A stretch of DNA of 64,000 nucleotides from Cryptomeria japonica (Eukaryota; Streptophyta; Pinopsida; Cupressales; Cupressaceae): NCBI RefSeq assembly GCF_030272615.1, contig NC_081413.1, forward strand, positions 603,754,709 to 603,818,708, in the 5' to 3' direction. Position numbers and translations under genes: made by a program. This document shows positions 25,738 to 37,814 of the stretch, in pieces (the first letter of the stretch is position 1; each line of letters opens with the position of its first letter). The notes under the pieces were generated by a model. That model did no database searches. It worked only from the letters and a program-made list of their open reading frames with translations, and was not told the DNA's origin.

Positions 25738-26360
25738 GTGATGATCCTAAAGTGAAGGGTAAGATAAAATGAAGGGGAGTAAGTCAATTTGGTTGGTATA
25801 ATAATTGTTTTTTTGATAGCAGAATGAGCCTTTAAAAGGAAATAGGAGGAAGAATCCATGTGAGGATCCGAAAGTGAAGGGTAAAATTAAAGGAGGAAGG
25901 AGAGTAAAACAACTTTGTCTAGAATAGGTACAATAATTGTTTGTTTGGTAGTAGAATGAGCCTTTCAAAGGAGATAGGAGGAAGAAGTCATGTGATGATT
26001 TGACTAGGAAGGGTAAGACAAAAGGAGGAAGGGGAGTAAGTAAAATAACGTGGATACAGTGTATAGGTACAACAATACAATAATTGATCATGTTATGTAA
26101 TTTCTTTTTATGATTATATATCAATAAAAAATTTAAGATACATAATTTAGAAAAACATTCATATTTTGTTTTTCAAATTACAAAAGGAGCAAGGGGAGTA
26201 AAACAACTCTATCTAGATTATGTGTACAATAATTGTTTGTTTGGATAATTTTTCTTATGTACAACATGTGCTGTAATTTATTTTGTATGACTACATAGTA
26301 ATAAAATGTTTAAAATATATTTAGAAGAACATTCATAATTTATTTTTTAAATTACAAAAT
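25738..26360. repeat. Degenerate ~125-bp tandem repeat
   Basis: Unit starts at 25738, 25860 and 25991 share GTGATGATCC, GAAGGGTAA, ACAATAATTGTTTGTTTG and AGAATGAGCCTTT. A partial unit follows at 26183-26245 (GCAAGGGGAGTAAAACAAC). A second block, ATTCATATTTTGTTTTTCAA (26158) and ATTCATAATTTATTTTTTAA (26331), is also duplicated, so the larger unit includes it. A 125-codon minus-strand frame here is a by-product of the repeat. Confidence 0.8.
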
Positions 26361-27098
26361 TGGGTCAAACATCACTTTGTTAGCTATAGATTTTATAAAA
26401 AAAGATTTTATTTTATTTTTGCATCAAGTTAAATTAAGTGAGAATTCTTTCAATATTCTTGAGAATTTATATTTAAAAATTAATAAATTATAATTATTTA
26501 TTTATAAAATAGCTTTTTGTTTGTTGATAGATGACTTTTCTTACAATGATTTGATTTTTCTTTCCAATTTAATTAAAGTGATTTGTGTGGGATTACATTT
26601 TTTGTATTAATTTAATATTAGTAGATGAAAATTGGGATGACCTTAGAAACATTTTAAAGGTAAAGAGAAGGCGCTGGATCAAGGATTTTTCATGAATTGA
26701 AATATTAGTAGATTAAGAAAAAAACTTAATACTATACAAAATATAGGCATTTAGTCACCTCTTCCATGTAGCAAACAAATGATAGAAGTAAACCCCTCGA
26801 CAAGAAGCTATGACAATTGAAGAATTATCACTTGATGCATAAGAATTCTTGATTCAAGTCACTCATTGATTAACATTATTATTGATAATTTTGATTGTAT
26901 CTATTTGTTGTACATTGGCTTTTTTTAAAATTAAGCAACAAAAAAAGTGATGTCCTTGGCTTTACCAATAATAAGATTGTATACCTCCATAAATATTTGG
27001 AGGTTTGCTGAAGATCATATAGCCATAGCCAATAATATTTTTCCTATAGTATAGAATTGGATAAATTAGAAAAATTATGAGATTGTTTCACATATGGA
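26361..27098. other. AT-rich sequence without recognised features
   Basis: Nothing recognisable as coding, RNA or repeat structure beyond simple AT richness. Confidence 0.4.
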
Positions 27099-28301
27099 TG
27101 TCATTGTTATCATTGATGTCAAAATTTTTTTCTAGTGATCCTGATGAATGTATATATGTTTAGCTACTGCAAGGTGTATTTTGTTATTGGTCTGGATGTT
27201 TGTTTTATGATTTACATTATAGAATTGATTGTGGGTTCATGTTATACTATTCAAAGGAAGCATGATAATGATTTAATGTGTTTCCAAAAGTTTGGCGTTC
27301 CTTATGTGGTCTAGAAATATTTCTATTCTCTTTTGTGTCTGCTTTGGTGGAACTTATTGTGGTTCTAAATGAATGTTTGTATCAAACATGTCTTTGGTGA
27401 TCATGTTATCCATTTTGATTTCTTTGCTTATCATGACTATGTTGTAGATCAAGATGTTGCAGTTCTCTTGGGGTGAACCATTTTCTTTTAGGTTCAGAAT
27501 AGGATAGTATGTGTTTATTAGATCAAGTATTGTACTAGTTTGTACATATTGGTTCGAGCGGTTGCACATAAAGGTTTTCAATGTTAATTAGAAGGTGTAG
27601 TAACTTGGCGTGGACCCTCACAAATTTTTAATACCTTTCAGATGATGTATTTTTGGGTTGATTGTATGTACACAATTCATATTCTTTTGGCCAACCTAGT
27701 AAAGTTTTTTTTTGATCCAATTGATATATATTGAGTGAATTGGTTATGTTATGGATGTGGATGGAGATATGAGTGTGTGTTATATAAGACAAGTATGGAT
27801 GCAATATGATATGGTGGATGTGAAATTTGTGCAAATATTTAGAGAGATGTTGAGTAGAAAGATGAGTATTCACTATGAACTATTATCTGCATTTTATTAG
27901 ATGCTATTTGTACATAGTTCAATCTACTATTTCTTTGTATTATGGGAGTAGTTTTGTATCTTTCCCTGAAGAAGTGATCTTAGGTTGAGCAATTCCTCTT
28001 TTGTATCTTTCCTAAGGTACATCAGCTACAAGTCTGGAGCAGTAAGCTATTTTTGGGAAGAAGCCTTGTCCTTTGTAAAATACTTATTATATTTGTGAGT
28101 TGAATCTCACCATGGTTTTTCCTAGTTTAAATTTTCCACATAAAAAATGTTCATGTTTTTGTGAGATTGTTTGCATGTTTGTGTTGTTTGCTTTCATGCA
28201 TATGTATTGGAATAATTGTACCTATTAAAATAACTAAATATATTCTATCTTTTGTGAATGCTGATTCACCCCCCATTCTCAACTTCTAGTAGTGTTCAAC
28301 A
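27099..28301 (+). repeat. Solo Copia-type LTR, plus orientation
   Basis: About 1.2 kb, from TGTCATTGTTATCATTGATG to TTCAACA. Contains the Copia LTR signatures in plus orientation: ATCTCACCATGGTTTTTCCT then TTCCACATAAAAA near 28108-28150, and CTGATTCACCCCCCATTCTC near 28261. No internal region or primer site follows, and the flanking bases (ATGGA, TAGAT) show no target duplication, so the ends are approximate or one side is rearranged. The small minus-strand frames inside are probably chance. Confidence 0.7.
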
Positions 28302-28305
28302 TAGA

Positions 28306-28627
28306 TTTAATAGAAAATCTTCTCTAATATCTAATGAATCAAAATCAGGATTATAACCTTCCAACACTTCAAAAAAATTATCTTTGAATATGATAACTGA
28401 TTGAATACAAGTGTCACCAAGATTCCTAAACATCTCTTCATTACATAATAAATCTGCTATATTGGATAAAAAATTTGATGCAATAACATTATACCAATGT
28501 TGTGCTATTAAAATTTCATTAATAGGTCTGACCCAATCATGTTGTACCTAATTTTGTTGGTATGGGGTATATCCTAAGATTGAATTTTCATCCCATATTA
28601 CAAAGCCAACATTAGAGAAAATAAGAG
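28306..28627 (-). pseudogene. Unrecognised coding remnant
   Basis: One minus-strand frame runs about 105 codons with a single stop and protein-like composition: NVGFVIWDENSILGYTPYQ, then HDWVRPINEILIAQHWYNVI, NIADLLCNEEMFRNLGDTC and VLEGYNPDFDSLDIREDF. It abuts the edge of the LTR at 28301, which may have truncated it. I do not recognise a family. It may belong to the same ancestral gene as 29480-30570. Confidence 0.55.
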
Positions 28628-29075
28628 AAATAAAAAAAGATCATAATATATAAGAGGACAAAATAATTTGGTAACATTTTCTCATGGATGTTTGATGCTT
28701 AAAAATACTATATAGGATCTTAAATTGCATCAATTATTAGTTTTTGATTGATTAATAGTAGCTAGGGGTTGCACCCTTGTATTAAATTCAAAAAATAGTA
28801 CATTTCTTTTTTGATAACTAGAAATTACCATACCATTCTATTACCCAACTAAAAATAATATTTGATATTTTGGCCAAAAGGGCTCATCTACAATCACCCT
28901 AACTGACAAAGCTAATACACCCCCCCCAAAAAACAAAAAATAAATAAAAAAATGTCTCTATGTAAAAAAGTGGAAACTTAGCTACACAAACTATACCCAA
29001 AATTTTAATATTCATTCAAACTAAAAAAAGAGCATTATGTCACATCATAACAGGATTGAACAAAATGAGTCAATT
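28628..29075. other. AT-rich sequence without recognised features
   Basis: Contains a C-run and A-runs near 28920-28960. No gene seen. Confidence 0.4.
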
Positions 29076-29429
29076 TGTTGGAAGCGGTTGTCATTGCACA
29101 GAAAGATCGATGTGTCAATGCCCAATACAACCACTAGACTTATAGATTCCATGGGAGGTAGCTAAGCCATGTCACAAACATACAACTTTTTTCCACACAG
29201 AGGCCAAGGGTGCATACCTTGCAACAATCCCCCTCAGCACAAGTGGGTTTTGAATGCATGACCCATCTCTAATACCATTTGTTGGGAGTGGTTGTCGTTG
29301 CACCAAAAGATTGACTTGTCAATGCCCAATACAACCACTAGACTTATAGAATTCACAAGAGGTGGTTAAACCATGTCACAAAAACACTGCTTTTGTTGCA
29401 CAGAGACCAAGGGCGCACACCTTGCAACA
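29076..29429 (-). mobile_element. TRIM: miniature LTR retrotransposon
   Basis: Two 150-151-bp direct repeats, 29076-29226 and 29280-29429, both begin TGTTGG and end CTTGCAACA. The 53-bp gap has, on the minus strand, a purine tract GTGCTGAGGGGGAT beside the left repeat and AAATGGTATTAGAG, a decayed initiator-Met primer site, beside the right repeat. That is a complete minimal LTR element with no coding capacity. The flanks are CAATT and CTATT, one mismatch. A second primer-site-like sequence (CTTCTGATACC) near 29448 hints at a former third repeat. Confidence 0.75.
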
Positions 29430-29479
29430 CTATTGACCCTCTAACCCCACTTCTGATACCTCTTTGTAGACTTCACAAG

Positions 29480-30570
29480 GCATCCTGAGCCACAATCAAC
29501 ATGTGCTACAACTTTTGCCTCTTTCAAAATATGCATTCTAGTATTACCACTTTTCTAATTGATGACAGCTACAAAGTCCTCCTTATCACTCACAAAGTCT
29601 TCAAACCCTCCCACTCATTGTTTTCCAAGCCCATCAAATTTTTTAGGAACATGATGTTTTGAGAGATAGCTTCCTTCCTCCCCAAGAAGTGAGAGGGATC
29701 AATTGAGGTGATTTGTGGTACCTTACCCACCTCTGTTCTCTTACACTAAACCACACACTAGTCTTTAGGAAGTGGTACTCACTTGTATAAGCTCATACTC
29801 TCCAGGATATCTTCAAGCTTACCAAGAAAATAATATTTGATCAGTTCTAATTGCAAAAACTTTGCCAATTCTTTAGGCTCTGCAATCTCCAAAAGTGTTG
29901 CTAGAAATGTAGCAAACACATCAATATTGACCTAGTCTATGAATTTTCCTCATAAATTCATCACCTAGAATAAATTTCAAACTATGAATAAGAAAAATAT
30001 GATGTGAAATCATGTCTTCTTTAGACAATTCTCTGACACCTTGCCTAATAAGGACATCTGCCTATTCTTAGAAATGAGGCATAATGGGGTGTCCATACTC
30101 ATCACCTACTAGAACTCAATATACAAGATATGTGAGTCATTAACAACCACTAGTGAGAAAAAACAAGTGATACAAATCTAGCAATGTCTTTACACATGCC
30201 TCACTCCTAATAATTCATTTTTTTGCCATTAATTCTAATCTAGCCTTGTCACATCAAATCATCTTGAATCTACTAAAGGTGGTGTGTTAAATGAATTTGA
30301 GCTCCTCGTATGAGTTCATACACTTGTAAAGCATCCATGTAATTATATCTTGATATGTTGGCCATAGGATCAACCAACACATATCCCTTAACTCAAGTTG
30401 TGGAACATTGCATAATTTTGCCAAGTTGTCAGTTCAAATTTGAATGGAGTAGTGTATTATGAATTATGCAAAAATAGTTAATTGACCTTGCATCTTGGTC
30501 CCATTGTCACCCACCAGCTCACATAAGACAATGATGTTATCTGGATGAGACGATATTTGACTTAGCATAC
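29480..30570 (-). pseudogene. Unrecognised coding remnant, about 350 codons
   Basis: Minus-strand protein-like segments follow one another with stops and frame changes: LAKLCNVPQLELRDMCW (near 30400), YQDIITWMLYKCMNSYEELK, IRQGVRELSKEDMISHHIF, VFATFLATLLEIAEPKELAK, IKYYFLGKLEDILESM, and DKEDFVAVIN followed by HILKEAKVVAHVDCGSGC near 29490. No domain recognised. It lies directly downstream of a LINE RNase H remnant on the same strand, as the coding remnant at 36143-37785 does relative to a different LINE tail. Confidence 0.55.
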
Positions 30571-30579
30571 AATGTTTAT

Positions 30580-31560
30580 TGAACTTCTCTTTTAAAAAGA
30601 TTGTATACTAACATATCGCCCTCATGATAACCATGAATTATTTTAAACTTAGCAAATATATTTATGAGATCCCAGATTTTTTTTCCATATTTCAATATTC
30701 ACATTTGGATTCAAGTTTTTCTAAATGACATTAACTATGATTAAGGAATCACCTTCCAAGTGCAAGTGTTCTTCTTTCAAATCTAGACCACATTTTAAGC
30801 CTAATAGAGCTACTCCAATTTGGTGATGTTGTTCATTGTTTCTCCTAAATATTTTGACTTCTGGCTTGGTATTCTACCACTATTCTCTCACACCACATGT
30901 GCAAGCCCACTTGGAACAATATTACCCCTTGAAACCCCACCAAATTTGACCTTCACCCATCTAATCTCAGGTTCCTTCTATACAACATGATATCATATCC
31001 ATCTTTTTAGAACCCATTAATAGGGGGTGCCTTATGCCTTGGGAAGGATTTGATTATCTCATCATCCCAATTTGTTAAGGTGTTTTGGTCTAGATTCTAG
31101 TTTCTCACTCCAATATTCACTAGTTCTATAATATCTTGAGCGATTGGGTATTGAGAATTTACATTTTCAATGAAGTATTTCTAATAATATTTTGAATATG
31201 GGCATGAAAGGAGTAAATGATCAAAATTGTCTTCACTTGCCTTACATATCACACATCTTCTAATCCTTGAATTGTGAGCTTTTTAACTGATGTCAAATAT
31301 TTTTCTAAATAGCTATTCATGTAGGAATGCCACCCTTAGGGAGGCAATGCCCATTCCAAAAAATATGAATTGGTCCCCAATTTCACTATATACTCCCCTA
31401 TCTTTAGGTTGCACCATCTAATAGTATCCTCCTCTATTGAGAGATTGAGAAATTTGTTTTGTATGATATTTTAGAATTCCTCCTTAAAATATTAACTTAA
31501 TAATTAAATTATCATCTTAATAGGCTTCTAATATCATAATTTTTCAGGCTTCAACCCATG
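30580..31560 (-). pseudogene. LINE ORF2 remnant: zinc-binding RT tail and RNase H
   Basis: Minus strand. The RT-associated zinc-binding region is seen as ICKASEDNFDHLLLSCPYSK near 31230. The RNase H domain follows with WVKVKFGGVSRGNIVPSGLA (near 30930, where the first catalytic Asp of xNxDG is now Gly), HHQIGVALLGLKCGLDLKEE and HLEGDSLIIVN (second and third acidic positions kept), and a C-terminal KIIHGYHEGDMLVYN. Frameshifts and stops throughout. No endonuclease or RT core is present, so it is a 5'-truncated non-LTR copy. Confidence 0.75.
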
Positions 31561-33175
31561 ACAATATTCAATTCATAGTTAAAAGTATTCTAAAGGTCAT
31601 TTTTAATTAACACAATGAATCTGCAAGTTGGATGAACATGACTAAGAGTACAAAATGTATGATAGAGGCTTGATTTCACCAATAAAAAGTAATAATATGC
31701 AAATATTTATTGTGGGTCATTGAAACCTATTGAGTTATAAGACACCATTTGGTGTTCTATCTCATTTAGATTTTTTTTCATTTGTTTTTAATTGTTTCCT
31801 CTAAAATCTATAATTTCCTAGCATGAATAGAAGTGTCCACAAAAAAAAAAAAATCATATGAAAAATTATTATATAATTTTTTAGAGCATCACCTTCTTGA
31901 TTGGATTGTCAAGAACAATGTCCAATTTTAAGAAAAGAAAAGGCTTCTAGAAAGCCCGATATATTATTTAGAATGTTACTACTTCTTCAAGTTGTAGTTG
32001 ATCTATTCTACAAGGAATTTATAATCATCATGGAATTATATTTTATACTTATTTGATGAATTATAATCTTCTTGGGATAAATGTTCGATAATGGGTCCAA
32101 TTTTTGGTCAAGAGTGGAAAAGGTTTTTTTCTTTTTTTAAATTAAAAAAAAAAACCATACTTGGAGTAAAAATTTGAAGTAGTTACACATAGAATATTAA
32201 CAAAGTCTAGTAATATGAAATTTAAGATTTTGTGTCATTTTGTGTCTAGTTTTAAAATACATAATTTATTCTAGTGCAAAGATGATAAAATTTAATTTTG
32301 TATATGATGTACAAATATCACCTAAATTTAATTTTGTATATGATGTACAAATATCACCTTTTTTAATTAATATGTTTCAAGACAAAATATGCACGTGTAC
32401 AACCAACATAATTTGACATAAGTAAAAGTATTTTATAATTACTTTTAGGAGAATATTTATAAAGTAGTAAAGTATGGTTAGGATTTTTTTTATGGTTTTT
32501 TTCTAAATATTTTTTAATTAAACTTTTTATCTTCCCTAATTTTTATTTTTGAAAACCCCTCATGTATGCTCAACACAATTTTAGCTTAACTAACCATATA
32601 ATATTTTTTTTCATTGTATATAGAATGATGTGTAAATTGGTGACATATAATTTATTTTAAATGTTTAAAAATTTGTAACATCAAACATATCAAGTTTGTG
32701 AAGAAATTTACTTAGAAATTAATTAATAAATAGAAACACATGTCAATAACAAAAATAATTACATATTTGAAAACTAGACATTATATTATAATGGATTTAA
32801 ATTTCATTAATTTTTCTAAAAAATGATGTTATCAATCATATTTCTAAAGTCATATTTTATTTAGTTTGTTGTTTGTTACTTATAGGTCCAAAACTAAGAG
32901 TTGGGTTTCCATGCCTTTCTCAAGCTTAAAGACAAAAGAAAAAATGTAATGAATTTAAATTTATTCAAATATGTATCCAAATTAAAAAGGATAGTTGTTC
33001 CAAAATAGGAGCATGCATTTTGAAAATAAATTAGGTACCCATTATGAGAATATAACAAGCACCGATTTATATTATATCTATTATTTATCTATATTTAGAA
33101 AAATATATAATCATTTCATCTCTACAACTTTCTAATTTATGTATTTTTTATAAGCGTCTTTTACATTCTCTTAAA
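31561..33175. other. AT-rich sequence, mostly featureless
   Basis: No credible gene. A-rich runs occur near 31840 and 32140. It includes the exact 36-bp duplication listed separately. Confidence 0.4.
32288..32359. repeat. Exact 36-bp tandem duplication
   Basis: 32288-32323 and 32324-32359 are identical, starting AAATTTAATTTTGTATATG and ending AATATCACCT. Perfect identity in a decayed AT-rich region implies a recent event. Confidence 0.95.
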
Positions 33176-34073
33176 TGTTGAACATTCAAAATACTGAGAG
33201 GGGAGGGGTGAATCGGTATCCCCTTGAATCTATTTAAACTTTTAAACAACCATCCACATAACATAGATGCATAAATAAAATGATCAATAAGGAAGATACA
33301 ATACAACACATAACACAAGGATTTATATGTGGAAAAAACAAGATGAGAAAAACCATAGCGAGGATTAGCTCTCAATATTGGGTGGATCACTACCAGATGG
33401 ACTCACTATTAATATTGTATCTAGCATATGCATGCTTGATACAATTTCATTGAGGCGCATAATCACTTTCACATTCACTATGAATACTCACTTTCACATT
33501 CACTATACATAATCACTTTCACATTCACTATAGATCGCATACAATGATAAAAAAGATCATATCTCTATCCTTTGCAAAGAAATTGATAATATATCAAACT
33601 AAGTCTTCATGGAGTCGGCTTGACCAGAGTATAGGTTAGCCCAAAATACTTTACATGCTATACCTCAACGGATCTAACCATACCAAAGAAGTTGGACAAT
33701 TCATAAAAAGGATTCTCCATTCATCAAGGAATAGACGTGATTGCTAAAGATAAAAAACCACAGATGATTCAAGAGGAGACAAAATCATAAACATTCACAC
33801 AGAGCAATGTTATTAAGCAGGGTATCCTATTACCAAACCCATAATGGTGCCACAACAAAACATTAATGCCTGAAATCTTGAATATAGGCATCTGATCAAA
33901 TAAAAAACAAGTTCCCAACATATTATGAAGATATCTGGTATTGTGGAGCAATGTGGACCCAAAAAATGAATATTTTAGGCCCAAGTGTATACTGGAGTTT
34001 GAGGGGATCGAAGTGGAATATGTTGGACTCGGGTTTCCTAGCCATGTAAGGCATCAATGATAATATTCTAACA
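33176..34073 (-). repeat. Copia-type LTR remnant, minus orientation
   Basis: Begins TGTTGAACATTCAAAATACT, then GAGAGGGGAGGGGTGAATCG, the complement of the TGATTCACCCCCC block, and GGATTTATATGTGGAAAAA, all hallmarks of Copia LTRs here. A possible end is CTAACA at 34068-34073. The flanks TTAAA and TTGTC are not a duplication, so the outer edge is uncertain. Confidence 0.65.
33461..33535. repeat. Three-copy 25-bp tandem repeat
   Basis: The core CACTTTCACATTCACTAT recurs in three units starting at 33461, 33486 and 33511, inside the Copia LTR remnant. Confidence 0.93.
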
Positions 34074-34078
34074 TTGTC

Positions 34079-35700
34079 AAGAAATATTATATATATTTTT
34101 TTAAGGAATCCAACCATAGGAAGGATTTTCAAGTAGAATCAATTGCAAGAGAGGAAACAAGTAAAATGGTTTTGATAGATAATTCACATCTACTTGTAAT
34201 TCAAAATATATTAAAAAAAATAGCTATATTTATTTATATTTTTAAAATTTCAAGAAGGTAGATAATTATAAAACTAGATTAAATATAATCTTTTATCAAG
34301 AAGGTTTAGTAATTATGGGATAAAATAATGTCAACAAAAAAATTCATTACACGTAAAGGAATTGAAGGATGTAGAAATGGTGAAAAATGACGAGAAGAGA
34401 GAAGAAAAAATATTTGAGAAATGAAGAATAGTAAAGAATTCATTTTGATGAATATTGAAGAAGAAACTTTATTCAGAAGAACAACATGAATAAGATTAAT
34501 GTATATTAAGTAAATTTGGAAATGTGAATTTGAAAGAGTTCAATGATATGAAAAATATGATTATAAAAACTAATCCAATTATTTCTTCAAACCCACATTT
34601 AAATTATACTAATGTTAAATATTTAGGTGAAGCTAGATATAGCAATGATAAATTAATTTTACTATTTAAAAATAAAGAATACTTTTATTTCACATCATTT
34701 CTAGAATACTTTTGTATGATCAACCTTTCTTAAATTGGGCTTTGTGTCACTTTACTTTAGTTCCAAATCTGATATTATATAATAGTTTTTTGTCCTAGTT
34801 TAGATCATTTCATTTCCATTTTTGAGTTATTCAATTGGGCCAATAAATTTTCAAGTACATATTTTTTGAAAACACATTATTCTCTTCTCTTATATCTTTA
34901 GATGATTTAAAAATATTAAATGTTTAAAAGGAAAAATAAAAACCTCTATGTTTTGCACCTATTTTTAGATTATGTGTGTTTACATATTTTTGGAAATTCA
35001 ATAGCATTTTTTATCATCATATTATGTTTGATAAGCTTGATAAAATTAGGTTTATCTTTCATTTCACCAAAAGAAGAGTTCAATAAGTCAGTTTGCAATA
35101 GAGTGTTTGAATATGACCTTAGATGATCTAATTCATGAGGTATTTTTATATTAAATGGACCATATTTCCATATAATTTTTTAAAAATTTGGTATCATGAG
35201 CATCCAACAATGAAAAAAGGGCAAGAAGGTAATGTGGCATCCTACATAATCATAATGATGTCATTAATAAAATTATATATAAATAACACTTACATTCCAT
35301 TTGGAATAGGGATTGTGGCCCTTTTGAGGGTAATTGTCCTTTTAAGGCTAGCCATAACCTAATTTTTATCCCAAGTAACTCTAACCAACCTTAAAAATAG
35401 TCATTTCTAGCCCAACCAAGCTTGTTCTATCTAATATCTAATAAGTCTATTAAACTACTCCTTAATCACCTCTACCACCATGATTAATCTAGTTTTTCAC
35501 TACTATGACCATCCCACAAGTGGGTTACACTTATTTACTATACCTTATCATTTTCTTATGATCATTGTTGGTAGGAAAGTAGAATAGTGCAGACTAAGTT
35601 GAGAACCTACCACATTCTACTGCAAAGAGACCAAAAAGCCTAATATTTAAACAAATTCATCTAATGTAGGGTTAGAATAGATGGTTCATGTCTTATCTCC
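34079..35700. other. AT-rich sequence without recognised features
   Basis: Small open frames (34524-34733, 34920-35126, 35135-35362) have no recognisable motif, promoter or relatives in this window. I treat them as chance. Confidence 0.4.
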
Positions 35701-35707
35701 TCTCTCT

Positions 35708-36087
35708 CTACATATATACATATACATATATGTGTGTACATATATGTATATATTTATATATGTGTATATATGTATACATATATGTATATACATACACACA
35801 TATATAAATATAAATATACATATATATGTGTGTATGTATGTATGTATGTATGTATGTATGTATGTATGTATGTATGTATGTATGTATGTATGCATGCATG
35901 TATGTATACATATACATATACATATGCATATACATATACATATACAAATGCATATACATATACATATATATATATATACATATACATATATACATATATG
36001 TATACTTATACATATACATATGCATATATATATTAATACATATACACATACACATACACATACATATACATATACATCTACATATAT

Positions 36088-36140
<53 letters not shown>
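35708..36140. repeat. Compound microsatellite: TATACA and TATG runs
   Basis: Alternating purine-pyrimidine tract of about 430 bp: (TATACA/TACATA)n on both sides of a 60-bp pure (TATG)n run (about 35831-35892) ending in ATGCATGCATG. Several 77-190-codon frames cross it on both strands because the units lack stops in some frames; they are not genes. Its right edge abuts the C-terminal end of the coding remnant at 36143. Confidence 0.97.
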
Positions 36141-36141
<1 letters not shown>

Positions 36142-36142
36142 T

Positions 36143-37785
36143 ACCTTAGCCTTCTTGAGCAACTTCATGCTGCCAGATGAGGAATTGCTTTGAGACATAG
36201 CATGAAGAACTCTGGCCTTCCCATTAAGTCTACAAAGACCCATATTGGTATTGTCCATTTGTCCATGGCCGCCTTACTCACCGCCACTACGTCACTCAAA
36301 CTCTACTTAAGCTTGTGATAATCATCTCCCAGGGCCTTAATTCGCTCTTCATGATCCTTCTTAAGGTCTTTTATACCATTAGCCAGGGACCTCGTATTAG
36401 CAAGAATATTGTTCAAGTCCCCAATAGGTGGATTAGCCTTCTCCTTAAGAATATTGATCTCCTAAAAGATCCAGGAGAATAGGGCATTTTTTTATCCTAT
36501 AAATTCCTCAGACTGATATTAGAAATCAAGTTTTGAGGGACCAAGGAACCCATATCCTTAGGGATATCCCTGCAAGCTTTAGTAGGTGTAAAATTATTAA
36601 TACCCTGAACCTCCGCAGGCCCATCAAAGTCAATCTGAGAGGCCTTCATTCGCTTAGTGACAATGACCACCAAGGGCCCAAAGATTTTGGATTTACCCTT
36701 AGCACTTGACAATGAAGCCCTAGTCACCCTTTTTCCCTTCACATCAATTTTAGGGTCTACCAAATTAAGAACATATTCAGGTTCATCATCCTCATCAGAT
36801 AAAATAGTACCTTTTCCAGGGTTTTTAGAAATAGATGACAATGGGTCCCGTTTCTCAAAAATATGGAAGACCTTGTCTCCATCAAAATCCACCTCCTCAT
36901 AAGAAGAGGTGTCCCCATAATGAACATGAATGATATTCTGAAATTCAATACCATTTTTAGCCCTAGGGTTCTTCTCAACATGCAGAGATTTCGCATGCTC
37001 CTTAATCAACAATATTAAGCCCTCATAGAGAAAAAGGGAGGAAGCCCTTTTCTCATGAGATCTAATGCTGTGATTTAAATATGAGGACAAATAAAAGGGC
37101 AAAGAAATGCACTTGTTATGATTGAAATGATTCAAAATGATTAAATGATAGCTAAATAAGCTGTAGAATTTACCGTCAAGGGTGAGGTATTGCATGATGA
37201 CCTCTACAATCACTTTCATGGTTTGGGGAGCTAAGTTATATCCCACCCACCATGAGTATTCTTCCTCACTTTCTCCCTCTCTTTTGGAAGCAAAAAAAGT
37301 ATACATAGTGTCGATCACACATTTCTTATCTCTATAGAATTTGGTTCTCTCAATCAAGGTGTTGGAAACCTTAGCCACGAGCTCCTTGTTAACCTCCAGA
37401 TTGATTCCATAGACACTAATCACACCATCATTCCACCCTTGAATAAATGCCTTAGTGAGAAGGGCATCTGCACCATGTAGAGTCTCAATATAGCCAATCA
37501 AGCCTCCCACTGAGAGCTCATCCCAAACAAAAACCTTACCTCACTATTTTTCATAAACCTCGGGTTCCAGATAGTTCCTATCTCCCCACATCCTACAAAA
37601 AACCCTAATCGTAGTAGGCTGCAACATAACCAAGTTCAAGCTAGACTAGATGATAAGGATTAATAAAGCTCCCAGAAAGTTCGGCTTTCCCCTCATAGAT
37701 GATGCCCTACCTAGGACACCAATAATCTTGTTATTCTCTATCATTTTCAAGAACCCCTTACACTTTGCATGCATCAGAATCATTT
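36143..37785 (-). pseudogene. Unrecognised protein family, copy 1
   Basis: The long open part is 36497-37510 (337 codons). The minus-strand frame extends upstream to about 37785 through two stops (MWGDRNYLEPEVYEK then two stops) and downstream to 36143 (KDLKKDHEERIKALGDDYHK coiled coil, then [10 protein letters not shown]). N-terminal part: IGYIETLHGADALLTKAFIQ and a hydrophobic segment ISLPFYLSSYLNHSIRS with FLYEGLILLIKEHAK. Middle: acidic linker LSDEDDEPEYVLNL and basic patches GKRVTRASLSSAKGKSK. The same order (hydrophobic block, acidic linker, coiled coil) recurs at 43740-44870. It might relate to plant transposon-associated N-terminal domains, but I cannot confirm this. Confidence 0.6.
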
Positions 37786-37814
37786 TTTATAAGGATGTGG
37801 AGATCCAGTGGGAT

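Noticed and set aside
25747-26124. 125-codon minus-strand frame
   Set aside because: It runs through the ~125-bp tandem repeat and simply reflects repeated open sequence.
33461-33535. 25-bp triplicate as a regulatory array
   Set aside because: Short, nearly perfect and private to one decayed LTR; more simply a recent slippage event.
35681-36258. Overlapping open frames of 77-190 codons on both strands
   Set aside because: They are translations of the TATACA/TATG microsatellite, consisting of Tyr, Ile, His, Val, Cys and Met repeats; no coding selection.
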